NCBI RefSeq assembly: GCF_002118315.1 | Contig: NZ_MTSZ01000002.1 | Coordinates: 372,001 to 436,000, forward strand | Reading direction: 5' to 3' | Length of the DNA: 64,000 nucleotides | Source: Kiloniella majae | Lineage (GTDB): Bacteria > Pseudomonadota > Alphaproteobacteria > Kiloniellales > Kiloniellaceae | Shown: piece after piece, positions 15,810-26,097 of the stretch | How positions within the stretch are numbered: position 1 is the first letter of the stretch | Layout of the letters: every line of letters starts with the position of its first letter | The notes under the pieces: model-generated | What the model saw: only the letters and a program-made list of their open reading frames with translations | The model's database searches: none | Told to the model about the DNA's origin: nothing | Position numbers and translations under genes: made by a program

Positions 15810-16667
15810 ATGAGCCATCTGCAAATTCCAACAGAAATTCCTGTTCACGATGACAACCGTGATTTGATGAATGCGCTGCTCATGATTGCTCAACGGGCAG
15901 GTGACATCATCATGGAAATCTACAACAGACCTTCCGGTATTGAGGTAGAGAAAAAAGATGACTCATCTCCTGTAACAGAAGCCGATAAAGCAGCAGAAGC
16001 ATTCATACTTGGAGCACTAAATACTGTTACGCCCGATATTCCCGTGGTTTCAGAAGAAGCCGCTTCAGCAGGCGAAACGCCTGAAATTGATAATGGATTA
16101 TTCTGGCTGGTTGATCCTGTTGATGGCACAAAAGAATTTATCAACAAAAATGGAGAATTCACCGTTAACATTGGCCTGATTGAAAATGGTATTCCCGTCG
16201 CAGGCGTTGTCCATGCTCCCGCAAAAGGATTAACCTGGGTTTCTGCAGATATCTGTGTTTTCTTTGAAGAAGGTTACGAACCAATTGTTGCTCAAGTTCG
16301 ACCTATTCCCGCCGAAGGCGCTACAGTTGTTGCCAGCCGACGCCACGGCGATAACGACGACTTAAACGCTTTTCTAAAAACCCGTAAAATCAATGAACAA
16401 ATCGGGGCAGGTTCTTCCCTGAAGATTTGCCTGATCGCGGCAGGTAGAGCAGATCTTTACCCGCGCTTTGGCCCAACCATGGAATGGGATACAGCGGCAG
16501 CCCACGCAGTTCTTCTTGCTGCCGGAGGACATCTTAGCGATGCGGATGGAGATCCTTTGACTTATGGGAAGTTTAATTTCCGAAATCCATATTTTGTTGC
16601 CGAAGGCGAACATCTGGATGCCGGATTTGATTTGTCAGATGAAGACCTTCCCGCAGAAGAGAAATAA
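15810..16667 (+). CDS. cysQ: 3'(2'),5'-bisphosphate nucleotidase CysQ
   Basis: This 285-residue member of the inositol monophosphatase superfamily carries the metal-binding motif LVDPVDGTKEF and the second motif EWDTAAAHAVLLAAGG, both typical of CysQ. It hydrolyses 3'-phosphoadenosine 5'-phosphate (PAP) to AMP, removing a by-product of sulfate assimilation. A third acidic ligand lies in VVSEEAA. I start at the ATG at 15810, six bases after AAGGAG. It is 14 bp upstream of the Sua5 gene, so the two probably share a transcript. Confidence 0.9.
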   Translation: MSHLQIPTEIPVHDDNRDLMNALLMIAQRAGDIIMEIYNRPSGIEVEKKDDSSPVTEADKAAEAFILGALNTVTPDIPVVSEEAASAGETPEIDNGLFWLVDPVDGTKEFINKNGEFTVNIGLIENGIPVAGVVHAPAKGLTWVSADICVFFEEGYEPIVAQVRPIPAEGATVVASRRHGDNDDLNAFLKTRKINEQIGAGSSLKICLIAAGRADLYPRFGPTMEWDTAAAHAVLLAAGGHLSDADGDPLTYGKFNFRNPYFVAEGEHLDAGFDLSDEDLPAEEK

Positions 16668-16681
16668 ACCGAAATTATCCG

Positions 16682-17728
16682 ATGGTATCAGCCCCCAAAA
16701 ACAGATATCCAAATATCTTTGATGCAAATCAAGCAGGATTGGAACATGCTTGTAACTTGCTACGTTCAGGCAAGCTGGTCGCATTTCCAACGGAAACCGT
16801 TTATGGGCTTGGCGCTAATGCAACAAATGCAAAAGCCTGTGCATCAATCTATGAAGCGAAAGGAAGACCTAGCTTCAACCCCTTGATCGTGCACTTCCCA
16901 GATATTACAGAAGCTGAGAAACGGGTAAGCTTCAATGCAAAAGCTCAAAAGCTAGCCCATGCCTTCTGGCCTGGCCCTTTAACGTTAGTACTTCCGCGAA
17001 CTGAAAACTGTGATATTGCCGAGCTTTGTTCTGCTGGTCTTCCAAGTCTCGCAGTACGTGTTCCAGGGCACCCGATCGCCCATGCTTTACTCCAACAGTC
17101 CGGCCTTCCACTCGCAGCCCCCAGCGCCAATGCTTCAGGAAAAATAAGCCCAACTAAATCAGAGCACGTCGCCTACTCGCTTGGAGGAAAAGTATCCTGT
17201 ATCCTCGACGGCAAGGATAAAGCCTGCACAGTTGGCCTTGAATCAACAGTCATTGACTTAACAGGGGAAGTTCCCGTCTTGCTTCGGCCGGGAAATATCA
17301 CCAGGGAAGAGATAGAAGACGTTATTGGTTCCATCCAACTTGGCAAGTCGTTGATGGAACGCAAAGCAGAATCTTCATCCGGGGATGAAACAACAGAAGA
17401 TACATTACAGCCCTCTGATCCGCTTAAATCTCCGGGATTATTGAAAAGCCATTATGCTCCCACACTGCCACTGCGGTTGAACGCAGTAGACGTTGCAGCA
17501 GATGAAGCACTACTCGCCTTTGGCAATAAACCACTTACAGGATCAGGGTACTACCTCAATCTAAGTGAAAAAGGTGACCTGTTGGAGGCAGCAGCAAATC
17601 TTTTTGCAGCACTTCACGCACTGGATCAAAAACCGAATGTCCGGGGCATTGCCGTTATGCCAATCCCGGACACTGGTTTGGGCCTTGCAATTAATGATCG
17701 ACTAAAACGCGCTGCTGCCCCCAGATAA
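16682..17728 (+). CDS. L-threonylcarbamoyladenylate synthase, Sua5 type
   Basis: This 348-residue protein has the YrdC-like domain at about 20-215 (LVAFPTETVYGLGANATN, KGRPSFNPLIVH, RPGNIT) plus a C-terminal Sua5 domain. The length is that of Sua5 rather than the short TsaC/YrdC. The enzyme makes threonylcarbamoyl-AMP from threonine, bicarbonate and ATP, for the t6A modification of ANN-decoding tRNAs. The loop between the domains (about 222-250) is Ser/Glu-rich. It follows cysQ by 14 bp and converges on a HAD gene. Confidence 0.93.
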   Translation: MVSAPKNRYPNIFDANQAGLEHACNLLRSGKLVAFPTETVYGLGANATNAKACASIYEAKGRPSFNPLIVHFPDITEAEKRVSFNAKAQKLAHAFWPGPLTLVLPRTENCDIAELCSAGLPSLAVRVPGHPIAHALLQQSGLPLAAPSANASGKISPTKSEHVAYSLGGKVSCILDGKDKACTVGLESTVIDLTGEVPVLLRPGNITREEIEDVIGSIQLGKSLMERKAESSSGDETTEDTLQPSDPLKSPGLLKSHYAPTLPLRLNAVDVAADEALLAFGNKPLTGSGYYLNLSEKGDLLEAAANLFAALHALDQKPNVRGIAVMPIPDTGLGLAINDRLKRAAAPR

Positions 17729-17743
17729 AAACAGCATTTCAAT

Positions 17744-18352
17744 CTAGTCTTTTAGCATTCCAAACTCTAGCAACGCTTTGTTCATGAGTACCGGATCCGT
17801 GAAATGGATAACTTTGAAACCCAAATCCTTGGCGACCATAATATTATCTTCACGATCATCAATAAAAACGCACTCTTGTGCTTCCAAAGAGAAATCAGAT
17901 AACAGGCGATGATAAATTCTCGGGTCCGGCTTTGCCAGCTTCACCGTGCCGGAAACAGTTATACCCTTGAAATACTGTAAAAATGGAAAGCGTGCTTCCG
18001 CGTGAGGAAATGTCTCTTCCGACCAATTTGTTAAGCCATAAAGTGGTGTCTGTTGGGCATGGAGCTTTTCAAGCGTTTCAACCGTTCCCGTGATTTCATC
18101 CCCAAGTGTATCAGGCCATCTTGTCAATAACAGAGCGAGCACCTCTTTATATTCCGGAAACTTTTCCTGAAGCTCACCAATAACACTGGAAAAGCTTTCC
18201 CCGGCATCCAGTCTGTGATTGGCGTCAAAGGTAAAGACGTCCCGTAAGAAACGCTCCATCTCTTCTGTCGTGGAAAATTCTGATTGATAAAGATATCGCA
18301 AATTCCAATCAATCAGCACGCCACCAAAATCAAAAACAACATTTTTTATCAT
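17744..18352 (-). CDS. HAD superfamily hydrolase (YihX-like)
   Basis: This 202-residue HAD protein has motif I FDFGGVLIDWN, where Gly replaces the second Asp of DxD as in YihX-type and haloacid-dehalogenase-like members. Motif II is YGLTNWS, the motif III Lys lies in KLAKPDPRIY, and motif IV is FIDDREDN. The cap domain is a short helical insertion at about 18-80. Substrates of such enzymes include sugar phosphates, and no specificity can be assigned here. It is convergent with the Sua5 gene, 15 bp apart. Confidence 0.85.
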   Translation of the reverse strand: MIKNVVFDFGGVLIDWNLRYLYQSEFSTTEEMERFLRDVFTFDANHRLDAGESFSSVIGELQEKFPEYKEVLALLLTRWPDTLGDEITGTVETLEKLHAQQTPLYGLTNWSEETFPHAEARFPFLQYFKGITVSGTVKLAKPDPRIYHRLLSDFSLEAQECVFIDDREDNIMVAKDLGFKVIHFTDPVLMNKALLEFGMLKD

Positions 18353-18478
18353 GAATCTCTCAAGAAAAATCTGTTAGAACAAATGGGTAATAGAATAATT
18401 CTGGCCCCCCAGAGAAAAGAGATTTAGGCTAAGAGCATCCCTTTACCAATCAACCTTGCAAGAAATCCTGTCAAAATA

Positions 18479-19924
18479 ATGACCGACAAAAATATTTCTC
18501 CAAAGCTGCCGCAAAAGTTCTTGTCTGATTTGGAAACAGCTATTGGCATCAAGGCAATAATTACCAACCATGATGACATCGCGCCTTATATGGTTGAGCA
18601 ACGGGGGCGTTTTGTCGGGGAAACATCTTTGGTTGTTACCCCCCAAACAACGCAAGAAGTATCAGATGTTGTCAAACTATGTGCAGAACATAGTATCGGA
18701 ATAGTTCCTCAAGGCGGCCATACCGGACTTGTAAGCGGCGGAATTCCCTTTGCTGGTGATAATGCAATTGTACTTAATACAAGCCGGTTGAACAAAATAC
18801 GGGCTATTGATCCCGTAAATAACACCATGATTGTGGAAGCGGGGTGTATTCTACAGACAATACAAGAGCATGCTGATAACCACGATCGTTTATTCCCTCT
18901 GTCACTGGGCGCAGAAGGCAGTTGTCAGATCGGCGGCAATATTGCGACGAATGCCGGTGGTATTAATGTCATCCGCTATGGAAACACACGACAATTGGTA
19001 TTGGGATTGGAAGTCGTGACACCTACGGGGGAAATATGGAATGGCCTTAGAGCTTTGCAAAAAGACAATACAGGTTACGACCTGAAGCAACTCTACATTG
19101 GGTCAGAGGGAACACTCGGGATTATTACCGCAGCAGTTCTTCAACTGTTTCCCAAACCGAAAGAACAGCAAACTGCCATATTGGCTCTTACAGATCTCGA
19201 TGCCGCCCTACCCTTACTTAATCAGGCGCAAGAGATGCTCGGTGATGCTCTCACATCTTTTGAACTTTTACCACGGATCGGTGTAGATTTTTCTTTAAAA
19301 CATGGCCAGGGTGTGGTTGATCCGATTGAGGGACGATACGACTGGTACATCCTGATGGAAGCTTCAGTTTCTCTTACAGATTCTAACCTTAAAGCTCTTT
19401 TTCAGAACTACCTGGAAACAGCCTTTGAAAAAAACTGGGTACAGGACGGCGTTTTGGCACAAAGCAAGGCACAGTCAGATAGCTTTTGGTTACTCCGGGA
19501 AAACATAACGCTGTGCCAAAAAGCAGAGGGCGGTTCTATAAAACATGATATTTCAGTGCCAGTCTCGTCGGTACCCGCTTTTATCAAGGCAGCGAATGAA
19601 GCCGTTCGGAAAATGATCCCCGGCATCAGACCTCACCCCTTTGGGCATTTAGGGGATGGCAACATTCACTACAACCTCTCCCAACCTCTGGATATGGATA
19701 AACAGGATTACCTGGATCGCTGGGAAGAAGTAAATAGAGTTGTGCACGACATCGTACATAACTTTAACGGATCAATTTCAGCGGAACATGGCATAGGTCG
19801 TGTAAAACGAGATGAAAACCAACATTACAAATCGCCTGTGGAAATGCAGCTAATGAAAAACATAAAAAAATCTTTGGACCCCAAAGGCATCATGAACCCC
19901 GGCAAGCTCATCAGACCAAACTAA
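18479..19924 (+). CDS. FAD-binding oxidoreductase, GlcD / D-2-hydroxyacid dehydrogenase type
   Basis: This 481-residue protein has an N-terminal PCMH-type FAD-binding domain (PQGGHTGLVSGGIPF, SLGAEGSCQIGGNIATNAGG) and a C-terminal FAD-linked oxidase domain. The latter carries HPFGHLGDGNIHYNL and the terminal AEHGIGR, which hold the putative metal-binding His residues. The family oxidises D-2-hydroxy acids such as D-2-hydroxyglutarate, D-lactate or glycolate. The single-subunit form with these His motifs is closest to D-2-hydroxyglutarate or D-lactate dehydrogenase. Neither partner subunits nor regulators are adjacent, so the substrate stays open. Confidence 0.88.
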   Translation: MTDKNISPKLPQKFLSDLETAIGIKAIITNHDDIAPYMVEQRGRFVGETSLVVTPQTTQEVSDVVKLCAEHSIGIVPQGGHTGLVSGGIPFAGDNAIVLNTSRLNKIRAIDPVNNTMIVEAGCILQTIQEHADNHDRLFPLSLGAEGSCQIGGNIATNAGGINVIRYGNTRQLVLGLEVVTPTGEIWNGLRALQKDNTGYDLKQLYIGSEGTLGIITAAVLQLFPKPKEQQTAILALTDLDAALPLLNQAQEMLGDALTSFELLPRIGVDFSLKHGQGVVDPIEGRYDWYILMEASVSLTDSNLKALFQNYLETAFEKNWVQDGVLAQSKAQSDSFWLLRENITLCQKAEGGSIKHDISVPVSSVPAFIKAANEAVRKMIPGIRPHPFGHLGDGNIHYNLSQPLDMDKQDYLDRWEEVNRVVHDIVHNFNGSISAEHGIGRVKRDENQHYKSPVEMQLMKNIKKSLDPKGIMNPGKLIRPN

Positions 19925-19978
19925 TAGCGGTAAACACCTCCTGCTAATGAATCCCGCACCAAAACAAGTGTTACAGTT

Positions 19979-20452
19979 ATGATTATCAGACCCCATAAAC
20001 CAGAAGACGCCGCTACTCTGTTTCAACTGTTCTATGATACTATTCACAAAGTAAATATTCAGGATTACTCTCAAGAACAGGTAAATGCCTGGGCGCCGGA
20101 AAACTTCGATATAAAGCGATGGCAGGAAAGAACAAAGAGTTATTTTATTTTCGTTGCCGAGGATGCGAGTGGCATTTCAGGATTTGCCGAACTTGAACAA
20201 AATGGACACATCGATTGTTTTTATGTTCATCATGAGAAACAGGGACTTGGTATCGGACATAAGTTAATGTCAGAGCTCGAGCAAAAAGCACACACCCTCA
20301 AACTGGATGAAATCTATGCCGAAGTAAGTATTACTGCGCGACCATTCTTTGAAAGGAAAGGGTTTCAAGTTCGGCAAAAGCAGGATGTTTTATTGCGCGG
20401 ACAGTATTTAACAAACTATAAAATGGGTAAATCATTAAATAATATTTCATAG
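19979..20452 (+). CDS. GNAT family N-acetyltransferase
   Basis: This 157-residue GNAT has the acetyl-CoA loop KQGLGIGHKLMSELEQKA and the C-terminal FFERKGFQVRQKQDV. The N-terminus (MIIRPHKPEDAATLFQLFYD) matches the short acetyltransferase subgroup with an INAWAP-like segment, here VNAWAPENFD. Its substrate is unknown. It follows the flavoprotein by 54 bp on the same strand but shows no evident functional link to it. Confidence 0.85.
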   Translation: MIIRPHKPEDAATLFQLFYDTIHKVNIQDYSQEQVNAWAPENFDIKRWQERTKSYFIFVAEDASGISGFAELEQNGHIDCFYVHHEKQGLGIGHKLMSELEQKAHTLKLDEIYAEVSITARPFFERKGFQVRQKQDVLLRGQYLTNYKMGKSLNNIS

Positions 20453-20610
20453 GATTTTATACCCAATTCATCATTCGATGACAAAAAGTTGATCATTAAA
20501 ACTGATTTGTTGGTACAACGTTAATCACTTCATTCTAACTTATAGAAAAGTCGCAAGACAGCTCGCTATAAGGGTAGTGCAATGCTACCAAAATTTCCTG
20601 GATGTGAAGT

Positions 20611-22671
20611 ATGCTACGTTACATAAGTGATCAAAAAATTAGAACACGGATACTTTTTTGTCTCCTTCTCCCTATTTTAGCCCTACTTACTCTTTCCAGT
20701 TATAATCTGGTCAAAGAACAAAAAGCTTTGGGCACATCTCAAAAACTTGAAGATCTTGCTATTCTGGCACCGAGTTTGGGCAACTTCGTCCATGAATTAC
20801 AGACTGAACGTGATCTCTCAGCAAGCTTTTTGAGCAATAGTGGAAAGACTTTCAGTTCTGCATTAAAAAAACAAATCAAGAAGACTGATACTGTTTTATC
20901 TGCATATACAAAAAACTTAGCAGCATTCGACGTAAACGCTTACGAAACTTCTTTCATGAAGAAAATTGATCGTGTTCAGGAATCATTGAACGAGCTCAAA
21001 AACAACCGACAATCTGTCTTGAACCAAACCCTGAAAAGGGGCCATGCTATACGTTACTATCAGCGTACAATTGCTCGGCTTTTATCAACAATCGAAGTTA
21101 TGGCCGTCATCAGTGATGACGCAAATATTACCCGAGTGATTGCCGCGTACACTTCTTTCTTACAGGGTAAAGAACGCGCAAGCAGAGAACGACACATTGG
21201 AGCACAAGGCTTTCAAAGTGGTAGCTTTTCCCCCAGCTCCTACAGAAGTTTTTCTCAGATGATTGCATCACAATCAGCCTATTTGAATGATGCTGGTAAA
21301 TTCGCAAGTCCGGATGAATTCGCATACTTCAACAAAACAATTAGCGGGCCAGTCATTAAAGATGTCAACCAAATGCGACAAGCTGCATTCAAAAGTTTCT
21401 CATCTGGTGATACCGGTGGCATACAAGAATCTCGATGGATAGAACAAGCTACTGCCCGGTTAGAGCTTTTCAAATTGATGGAGGATTATTTTGCACGTGA
21501 TCTCATAGATTTAGCGAGCGCCACCAAAACAGATCAACAGACACGTTTTCTGATTGTATCTATATCGCTTGTCGTCCTTCTCTCACTCACAGCTTTTATT
21601 GTCCTTACAACCGTGCGCAGCATTGTAAGACCTGTTGCCCACCTGACCGAAGTTATGCAAAAGCTCGCAAAGGGAGATAACGGCGTTGAGGTTTCCGGGC
21701 TAGAAAAACAACGCTGTGAAATTTCCGATATGTCCAGAGCCGTGCTGGTGTTCAAGGAAAACGCAATCAGGAATACAGAGCTGGAAAAGGCTGATCGTAT
21801 CAGCCGTGAAAAGCGCGAAAAAAGAACCGCTGAAATCGAAACGCTGGTTGGCGTTTTTGATAATACGATCAATGAAACGCTTAAGGACCTTTCTAGCCTA
21901 TCAGGCGAGCTGGAGGGATCTGCCAAGACTATGTCTTCAACGGCCAACACAGCGCGAGATGAGTCAACCTCAGCAGAGGTATCCACTGAAAATGCTGCTT
22001 CCAATGTAGAGACCATGTCATCAGCAGCTCAAGAACTTGTAAGCTCCATAAATGAAATTTCGAACCAGGTATCCCAGGCCAAACAGTCTGCGCTAGATGC
22101 CGTTGGTGCCGCCGAAAAATCTACAACCACTTTAAGAGGACTATCCGACTCAGCCCAAAGTATTGGCGAAGTCATTCAACTCATTCAAGAGATCGCAGAA
22201 CAGACCAATCTGTTGGCCTTGAACGCAACTATCGAGGCCGCAAGAGCCGGAGAAGCAGGTAAAGGTTTCGCTGTGGTTGCTAATGAAGTGAAAAATCTGG
22301 CCAACCAAACGGCAAAAGCTACAGAAGATATTTCAACACAGATCAATGCCATTCAAAGTACCACGGAAACTGCGGTTCAAACCAATGAATCAGTTTCTCA
22401 ACAAATCGATCAAATATCCGAAGTATCCACAGCCATTGCCGCTGCTGTAGAACAGCAATCAGCAGCTACGACCGAGATTACACGCAATGCCCAACTTGCC
22501 GCCGATGGCACATCCGTCGTCAGTGACAACATAAAACGTGTGAAGAATTCTACAGAAGAAACCGGAAGTGCTGCCGAGAAGGTTTTGGAACTTGCAAGCA
22601 TTTTGCAATCTAAAGCCGACAATCTGGAAAAAGACGTTGATCAATTCCTCGACGGTGTACGCTCCGCCTAA
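20611..22671 (+). CDS. Methyl-accepting chemotaxis protein with NIT sensor domain
   Basis: This 686-residue chemoreceptor has a transmembrane segment at about 12-33 and a periplasmic, all-helical NIT-type domain to about 310 ([20 protein letters not shown] is typical). TM2 is at about 313-335, HAMP at about 336-390, and the signalling coiled coil runs to the end. The conserved hairpin tip reads [20 protein letters not shown] and continues to [18 protein letters not shown] domains are associated with nitrate/nitrite sensing, but ligand residues have not been checked. It lacks a CheR-docking pentapeptide at the C-terminus. A shared terminator separates it from mmsA. Confidence 0.92.
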   Translation: MLRYISDQKIRTRILFCLLLPILALLTLSSYNLVKEQKALGTSQKLEDLAILAPSLGNFVHELQTERDLSASFLSNSGKTFSSALKKQIKKTDTVLSAYTKNLAAFDVNAYETSFMKKIDRVQESLNELKNNRQSVLNQTLKRGHAIRYYQRTIARLLSTIEVMAVISDDANITRVIAAYTSFLQGKERASRERHIGAQGFQSGSFSPSSYRSFSQMIASQSAYLNDAGKFASPDEFAYFNKTISGPVIKDVNQMRQAAFKSFSSGDTGGIQESRWIEQATARLELFKLMEDYFARDLIDLASATKTDQQTRFLIVSISLVVLLSLTAFIVLTTVRSIVRPVAHLTEVMQKLAKGDNGVEVSGLEKQRCEISDMSRAVLVFKENAIRNTELEKADRISREKREKRTAEIETLVGVFDNTINETLKDLSSLSGELEGSAKTMSSTANTARDESTSAEVSTENAASNVETMSSAAQELVSSINEISNQVSQAKQSALDAVGAAEKSTTTLRGLSDSAQSIGEVIQLIQEIAEQTNLLALNATIEAARAGEAGKGFAVVANEVKNLANQTAKATEDISTQINAIQSTTETAVQTNESVSQQIDQISEVSTAIAAAVEQQSAATTEITRNAQLAADGTSVVSDNIKRVKNSTEETGSAAEKVLELASILQSKADNLEKDVDQFLDGVRSA

Positions 22672-22691
22672 TTTAGAGAGTCTCCTATAAC

Positions 22692-22730
22692 AAAAAAGCC
22701 TCAGAGTTAAGAAAACTCCGAGGCTTTTTT
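22692..22730. terminator. Bidirectional terminator between chemoreceptor and mmsA
   Basis: AAAAAAGCCTCAGAGTT pairs with AACTCCGAGGCTTTTTT with one mismatch. A and T tracts on both sides let it serve both convergent genes. Confidence 0.9.
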
Positions 22731-22747
22731 AATGACAATAATCAATG

Positions 22748-24247
22748 TTATTTCATAGTCGGCATCATAAATTCAGCACCACTACGAATGCCCGTTGGCC
22801 AACGGGTCGTTACAGTCTTCAGACGGGTGTAGAAACGAATACCTTCCGGGCCATGCATGGAATGATCACCAAACAGAGATCTTTTCCAACCACCAAAAGA
22901 ATGGAAGGCCATCGGTACAGGAATTGGCACATTTACACCAACCATGCCGATTTGAATCTTGTGCGAGAATTCACGCGCAGAATCTCCGTCGCGGGTAAAA
23001 ATCGCAGTACCATTTCCATATTCGTGATCGTTAATCAGCTTAACAGCCTCATCAAAGGTATTTACACGAACAACGGCGAGTACCGGGCCGAAAATTTCTT
23101 CTTTGTAGATCGTCATATCCGACGTTACGTTATCAAACAGACATCCGCCGATGAAATAACCGTTTTCAAGGCCTTCCGGTTTTTTACCACGACCATCAAC
23201 AACCAGCTTTGCGCCTTCATTCACACCAGCATCGACAAAGCCAGTAACCTTAGCTAGATGCTCTGCAGAGATCAAAGCACCCATTTCTGCATCAGAAACT
23301 TCATAGTGCGCAATTTTAAGGGCTTCAACTTTTGGTGCGAGCTTCTCAATAAGAGTATCAGCAGCTTCATCACCAACAGCAACCGCAACAGAAATCGCCA
23401 TGCAACGCTCACCAGCCGACCCATAGGCTGCACCCATCAGGGCATCTACAGCCTGATCCATATCAGCATCCGGCATCACAACCATATGGTTCTTTGCACC
23501 GCCAAGTGCCTGAACACGCTTCCCGTTTGCTGTACCCGTTTTATATACATACTCGGCAATCGGAGTTGACCCAACAAAGCTGACGGCTTTGACGCGCTCA
23601 TCTTCCAACAAGGTATCAACCGCTTCTTTATCACCGTTTACAACGTTAAGTACGCCATCCGGTAATCCTGCCTCTTTCAAAAGTTCAGCGAGACGCAAAG
23701 GGCAAGACGGATCTTTTTCAGAAGGCTTCAGGATAAAGGTATTACCGCAGGCAATTGCGATAGGGAACATCCACATGGGAACCATCGCCGGAAAGTTGAA
23801 CGGTGTAATCCCTGCGCAAACACCAACAGGCTGACGCGCAGAGTGACTATCGACGCCTGTGCCAACATTTTCGCTATGTTCGCCTTTCAGAAGGTGCGGG
23901 ATACCACAAGCAAACTCGACAACTTCCAAACCACGGGTAATTGACCCAATGGCATCGCTGATAACTTTACCATGTTCGGCACTGACCATTGCCGCCAACT
24001 CATCCATGTTCTGTTCGATAAGCTCTTTGAACTTGAACATAACCCGTGCACGTCTTAGAGGCGGAGTTGCTGCCCAACCTGGTAACGCAGCTTCAGCGAC
24101 AGCAATCGCGTCACGAACTTCGTCAGCAGAAGCCAATGCCACTTCACCAGAAACCTGCCCCAAAGCAGGATTGTGAATCTTGGCAGACCGACCGCTGTTT
24201 CCAACAACTTTTTGCCCGTTAATAAAATGTCCGATTTGTTGGCTCAT
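22748..24247 (-). CDS. mmsA: Methylmalonate-semialdehyde dehydrogenase (CoA-acylating)
   Basis: This 499-residue aldehyde dehydrogenase matches MmsA/IolA. Family-specific features are [19 protein letters not shown], the [15 protein letters not shown] block and the catalytic Cys in [10 protein letters not shown], together with GAKNH instead of the usual ELGGK of other ALDHs. It converts methylmalonate semialdehyde to propionyl-CoA (valine catabolism) or malonate semialdehyde to acetyl-CoA (beta-alanine and inositol catabolism). The neighbour is a divergent MocR-type regulator. Beta-alanine or valine degradation is equally possible, but no valine-specific mmsB is adjacent. The bkd operon 20 kb away would feed valine carbon into it. 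Confidence 0.93.
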   Translation of the reverse strand: MSQQIGHFINGQKVVGNSGRSAKIHNPALGQVSGEVALASADEVRDAIAVAEAALPGWAATPPLRRARVMFKFKELIEQNMDELAAMVSAEHGKVISDAIGSITRGLEVVEFACGIPHLLKGEHSENVGTGVDSHSARQPVGVCAGITPFNFPAMVPMWMFPIAIACGNTFILKPSEKDPSCPLRLAELLKEAGLPDGVLNVVNGDKEAVDTLLEDERVKAVSFVGSTPIAEYVYKTGTANGKRVQALGGAKNHMVVMPDADMDQAVDALMGAAYGSAGERCMAISVAVAVGDEAADTLIEKLAPKVEALKIAHYEVSDAEMGALISAEHLAKVTGFVDAGVNEGAKLVVDGRGKKPEGLENGYFIGGCLFDNVTSDMTIYKEEIFGPVLAVVRVNTFDEAVKLINDHEYGNGTAIFTRDGDSAREFSHKIQIGMVGVNVPIPVPMAFHSFGGWKRSLFGDHSMHGPEGIRFYTRLKTVTTRWPTGIRSGAEFMMPTMK

Positions 24248-24408
24248 TAGCCTGCTCCCACATTGCTAGTTGCAGCTGTTTTCTGGCTGTAACAAGGTTT
24301 TTAGTTTCATATTTGTCATTTTGAGTTTTTGGCATTTCCGCTTTATAGCTTTCGCAAAAATGACTTTTATTCTTCGAGAGCATTTAAGAGTTTGAGCTCT
24401 CTTGTTCA

Positions 24409-24440
24409 TATATCCAGTTTTATCTATTCTCTATATCCAG
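24409..24440. promoter_or_regulatory. Direct repeats in the mmsA/MocR divergent promoter region
   Basis: TATATCCAG occurs twice as a direct repeat (24409-24417 and 24432-24440), 23 bp apart. MocR-type regulators such as GabR and TauR bind pairs of direct repeats in the divergent promoter of their target, so this is the likely operator. The rest of the 387-base region is AT-rich and contains no gene. Confidence 0.45.
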
Positions 24441-24634
24441 ATATATCTTTACTCCCTAAATCGTATATATTTCTGTGAATGATTATTACACCTGCGCACG
24501 AAAAGATGACTTAGAGATCAGTAGTAAACACAAATGCAACATCATTTATTCTACAAAATAATTATTTGGAATAAATATTCTAAATTAAACAAATGTCAAG
24601 CTGAATCCAAGAGACGGACAAAGGACTCCATGTA

Positions 24635-26095
24635 ATGTCAGAAAGTCTTTTTATTCTGGACAAAGGAAGTACTGAATCTCTTCAACTTCAAATCAGGAGA
24701 CAGTTTGTCTCTGCTATACTCGGCGGGAGCTTACCAGCCGGGAAACCCGTTCCTTCCAGCAGAAAGTTGGCTGAACAGCTTGGCGTATCCCGTATTACAG
24801 TTACTCAAGCATACAACTCTCTAATCGACGATGGATACCTGACCTCTAAAGAACGGAGTGGTATCTACGTCAGTGATCGCCTGACGCTTCCTTTAATACC
24901 GGAACAGCCCCCCAAGCGAAAAAAAACGTCTCCACCGGATCCTGTTTTTCGACAAATGAAGCACCGGCCCAGTCACCAGCAAAATATTGAGAAGCCACAA
25001 AACTGGCGTGATTACCCCTACCCCTTTGTGACAGCACAGGTCGATAAATCTCTTTTCCCGATAGCCGCCTGGAGAGAATGTTCCCGACAAGCATTAAGCG
25101 TAAATGCGATGGCAGATTGGACCGAGGATCGTTTGGGAATAGATGACCCATTTCTAATCGAACAAATAAGAACCAGACTACTACCCACACGGGGTATTCA
25201 TGCAAGTGAAGAGGAAATTCTGGTAACAGCAGGTGCTCAAAACAGCCTCTATATCCTTTCCCGACTTTTCCTTAACAACAACACCCTGTTTGGTATGGAG
25301 AACCCGGGTTATCCGGATCTACGGAACATTATTCAATTAATCGGTTCACGTATTCAGTACCTGAAACTCGACAATCATGGCTTAATTCCTGATCAGCAAA
25401 TAGATAATTGTAACGTCCTTGCGGTCACGCCAAGCCACCAGTTCCCCACAACCGTCACAATGCCTTTGCTAAGAAGAAAGGAACTACTCGAACGTGCTGC
25501 GACCAACAATACGCTGATCATTGAAGATGATTATGAGCCTGAATTGAATTTTGAAAGTTCTCCAACCCCTGCCCTGAAATCACTGGATAACACTGGACGT
25601 GTTGTTTATGTCGGAAGTCTCTCGAAGTCTTTCTTTCCGGGATTACGGCTTGGCTATCTCGTCGCCTCAAAAGAAATTATTCATGAAGCAAGAGCACTTG
25701 GTCGTCTCATGCATCGGCACACTCCGACCAACAATCAGCGAACCATGGCGTTGTTCCTCGCACTTGGACACCATGATGCCTTGCGGAAAAAATTAAGACG
25801 AATATATAAAAATAGATGGCTAGAAATGAAAAACGGGCTGGAAAAAATTGGGCTCAATTTCCAGAAATCATCAGGTGGATCCAGTTTTTGGGTAGAGGGC
25901 TCTCAAGATTTGGACAGTAAAGAGCTTTTGCAGAGGGCACTCAAAAAAGGAGTGGTGCTGGAACCTGGTGCAATTTACTACTTTGACGCTATTCCCCCAA
26001 AACATTATTTTCGCCTTGGTTACACAGCAATTGAACGCGCTTCAATTGATCATGGCTTGAAGCAGCTTTGCTCATCTCTGAATGAGCTTAATTAA
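24635..26095 (+). CDS. MocR-family regulator (GntR winged helix plus aminotransferase-like PLP domain)
   Basis: This 486-residue protein has an N-terminal GntR winged-helix domain (SSRKLAEQLGVSRITVTQAY) at about 10-80. A fold-type I aminotransferase-like domain (about 125-480) follows. The PLP-binding Lys lies in VGSLSKSFFPGLRLGY and the phosphate-side Asp in IIEDDYEPELNF. Such regulators sense an amine or amino acid through PLP. It is divergent from mmsA, the evident target, so the effector may be beta-alanine, a beta-amino acid or an intermediate of that route. That assignment is inferred. Confidence 0.9.
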   Translation: MSESLFILDKGSTESLQLQIRRQFVSAILGGSLPAGKPVPSSRKLAEQLGVSRITVTQAYNSLIDDGYLTSKERSGIYVSDRLTLPLIPEQPPKRKKTSPPDPVFRQMKHRPSHQQNIEKPQNWRDYPYPFVTAQVDKSLFPIAAWRECSRQALSVNAMADWTEDRLGIDDPFLIEQIRTRLLPTRGIHASEEEILVTAGAQNSLYILSRLFLNNNTLFGMENPGYPDLRNIIQLIGSRIQYLKLDNHGLIPDQQIDNCNVLAVTPSHQFPTTVTMPLLRRKELLERAATNNTLIIEDDYEPELNFESSPTPALKSLDNTGRVVYVGSLSKSFFPGLRLGYLVASKEIIHEARALGRLMHRHTPTNNQRTMALFLALGHHDALRKKLRRIYKNRWLEMKNGLEKIGLNFQKSSGGSSFWVEGSQDLDSKELLQRALKKGVVLEPGAIYYFDAIPPKHYFRLGYTAIERASIDHGLKQLCSSLNELN

Positions 26096-26097
26096 AC

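Noticed and set aside
22745-23834. Several plus-strand frames within mmsA
   Set aside because: They are shadows of the strongly conserved mmsA on the other strand and show no domain or start signal.
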